Shown in pieces: positions 22,378 through 22,971 of a stretch of 22,971 nt of DNA (the first letter of the stretch is position 1; every line of letters begins with the position of its first letter). The notes under the pieces were generated by a model that saw nothing but the letters and a program-made list of their open reading frames with translations, did not search any database and had not been told where the DNA came from. The stretch is from a virus. A program made the position numbers and the translations under genes. The DNA lies in IMG/VR virus record IMGVR_UViG_3300047492_000035, positions 1 through 22,971 of that record; one strand, written 5' to 3'.

Positions 22378-22971
22378 TTAACCAGCATTAATGTTAGGAT
22401 TTAATATCGCATACACTTGTGCCTGTATTTGATAATATGTTGCCCAATCACCAGTCTCTGCTGCCTTTTGTTGACGAATCAACCAATCACTACCCAATGC
22501 TTTACTAACTTCTTTGAATTGTTCGTTAGTAACACCACTCTGACCTGGTGTCGTAGGTGTAACTTGATTGACAGGCGTAGCAGGTATTTGATTTAGTTGT
22601 GGAGCATAAATGCCTAGTTGTTCAATTGGCTTACTACCAGGTGGAGTTGGTATAACTTTTGTTGCTGGTGTAATATTAGGTTGTTGTAATTGCTTGCCCA
22701 TGATTAAGTCCATGATTTGTTGACTAGTCATCATAGGTGCAACATACTGTGATCCAAAAGGTGTGTTTGGTGCAGCCGGCGCATAATTATACAAATTAGG
22801 ATCAAATGTTGGTCCTGGTTGATATGCATGTGTACCATAATAATACTTTGCTTGTTCAGGTCTAGTTGTATTATAGAATGGTGTGGGCGCAATAAAGCCT
22901 GGATTCAATCCTTTAGGTATCTGTAGTTTTATCTTTGTTCCTGTACCAGTACCCGTTCCAATACCGGTACC
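22378..22971 (-). CDS. Pro-rich virion-type protein, cut by window edge
   Basis: The frame is open without a stop to the window end, so the gene extends beyond 22971. The TTG at 22908 is only an internal codon. The 21 extra codons read as Gly-Thr dipeptide repeats (GTGIGTGTGTGTK) then IKLQIPKG. The rest is Pro/Gln/Tyr-rich (PTPFYNTTRPEQAKYYYGTH, TSQQIMDLIMGKQLQQPN) with a C-terminal helix ALGSDWLIRQQKAAETGDWATYY. Low complexity and position at the head of the ejection-type block suggest a virion or tail protein. No family recognised. The visible part ends 32 bp before the next gene. Confidence 0.65.
   Translation of the reverse strand, partial: GTGIGTGTGTGTKIKLQIPKGLNPGFIAPTPFYNTTRPEQAKYYYGTHAYQPGPTFDPNLYNYAPAAPNTPFGSQYVAPMMTSQQIMDLIMGKQLQQPNITPATKVIPTPPGSKPIEQLGIYAPQLNQIPATPVNQVTPTTPGQSGVTNEQFKEVSKALGSDWLIRQQKAAETGDWATYYQIQAQVYAILNPNINAG

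Overview
This window reads as the virion-structure and DNA-packaging half of an AT-rich tailed phage with standard genetic code. The SU10/phiEco32-type (DUF5309-like) major capsid protein, a long portal, a gp4-like head-tail adaptor, a TerL, Q-rich ejection-type proteins and the lack of any tube, sheath or tape-measure gene suggest a short-tailed (podovirus-like) phage. The style of the small accessory genes recalls uncultured marine and freshwater phages. The host cannot be read from the sequence. No integrase, tRNA, CRISPR array or insertion sequence is visible.

Nearly everything is on the minus strand, so transcription runs from high to low coordinates. Positions 22971-18040 hold ejection/internal-virion-like proteins (one cut by the window edge) ending in a Dps-like ferritin-fold protein. 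One acetyltransferase-like gene (17472-17960) lies alone on the plus strand. Positions 17435-15312 hold a small-terminase-like gene, four tiny very basic proteins with stop/start contacts, two glycine-rich proteins sharing a GRGPxxGN motif and a beta-rich protein. Positions 15255-12339 hold packaging genes with TerL (Walker motifs and nuclease acids intact) and a small CxxH/CxxC protein. Positions 12329-11365 hold a 37-residue conserved peptide and a DxD glycosyltransferase-like gene. Positions 11323-4416 hold portal, a small protein, scaffold, capsid, an unknown protein and the adaptor. A 1156-residue tail fibre and a one-helix membrane protein follow. The left edge has a gene-poor 345-bp stretch, one small unknown gene and the 3' end of a convergent plus-strand gene.

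Two layers are not explained by the proteins. First, the box ATAAATA (read on minus) occurs six times, always at a gene boundary, four times as CATAAATA. Related CTAAATA/GTAAATA boxes lie at three more starts, including a palindrome between the two divergent genes. It resembles the T4-type late promoter, so a phage-encoded sigma-like factor elsewhere in the genome is a reasonable guess. Second, between one such box (721-728) and a strong terminator (531-557) lies a roughly 186-nt stretch without a convincing gene. It contains a perfect 14-bp inverted repeat interlocked with a perfect 8-bp one (a pseudoknot order) plus an inner hairpin. The predicted start site falls on the first stem, so this is my best candidate for an undescribed phage non-coding RNA.
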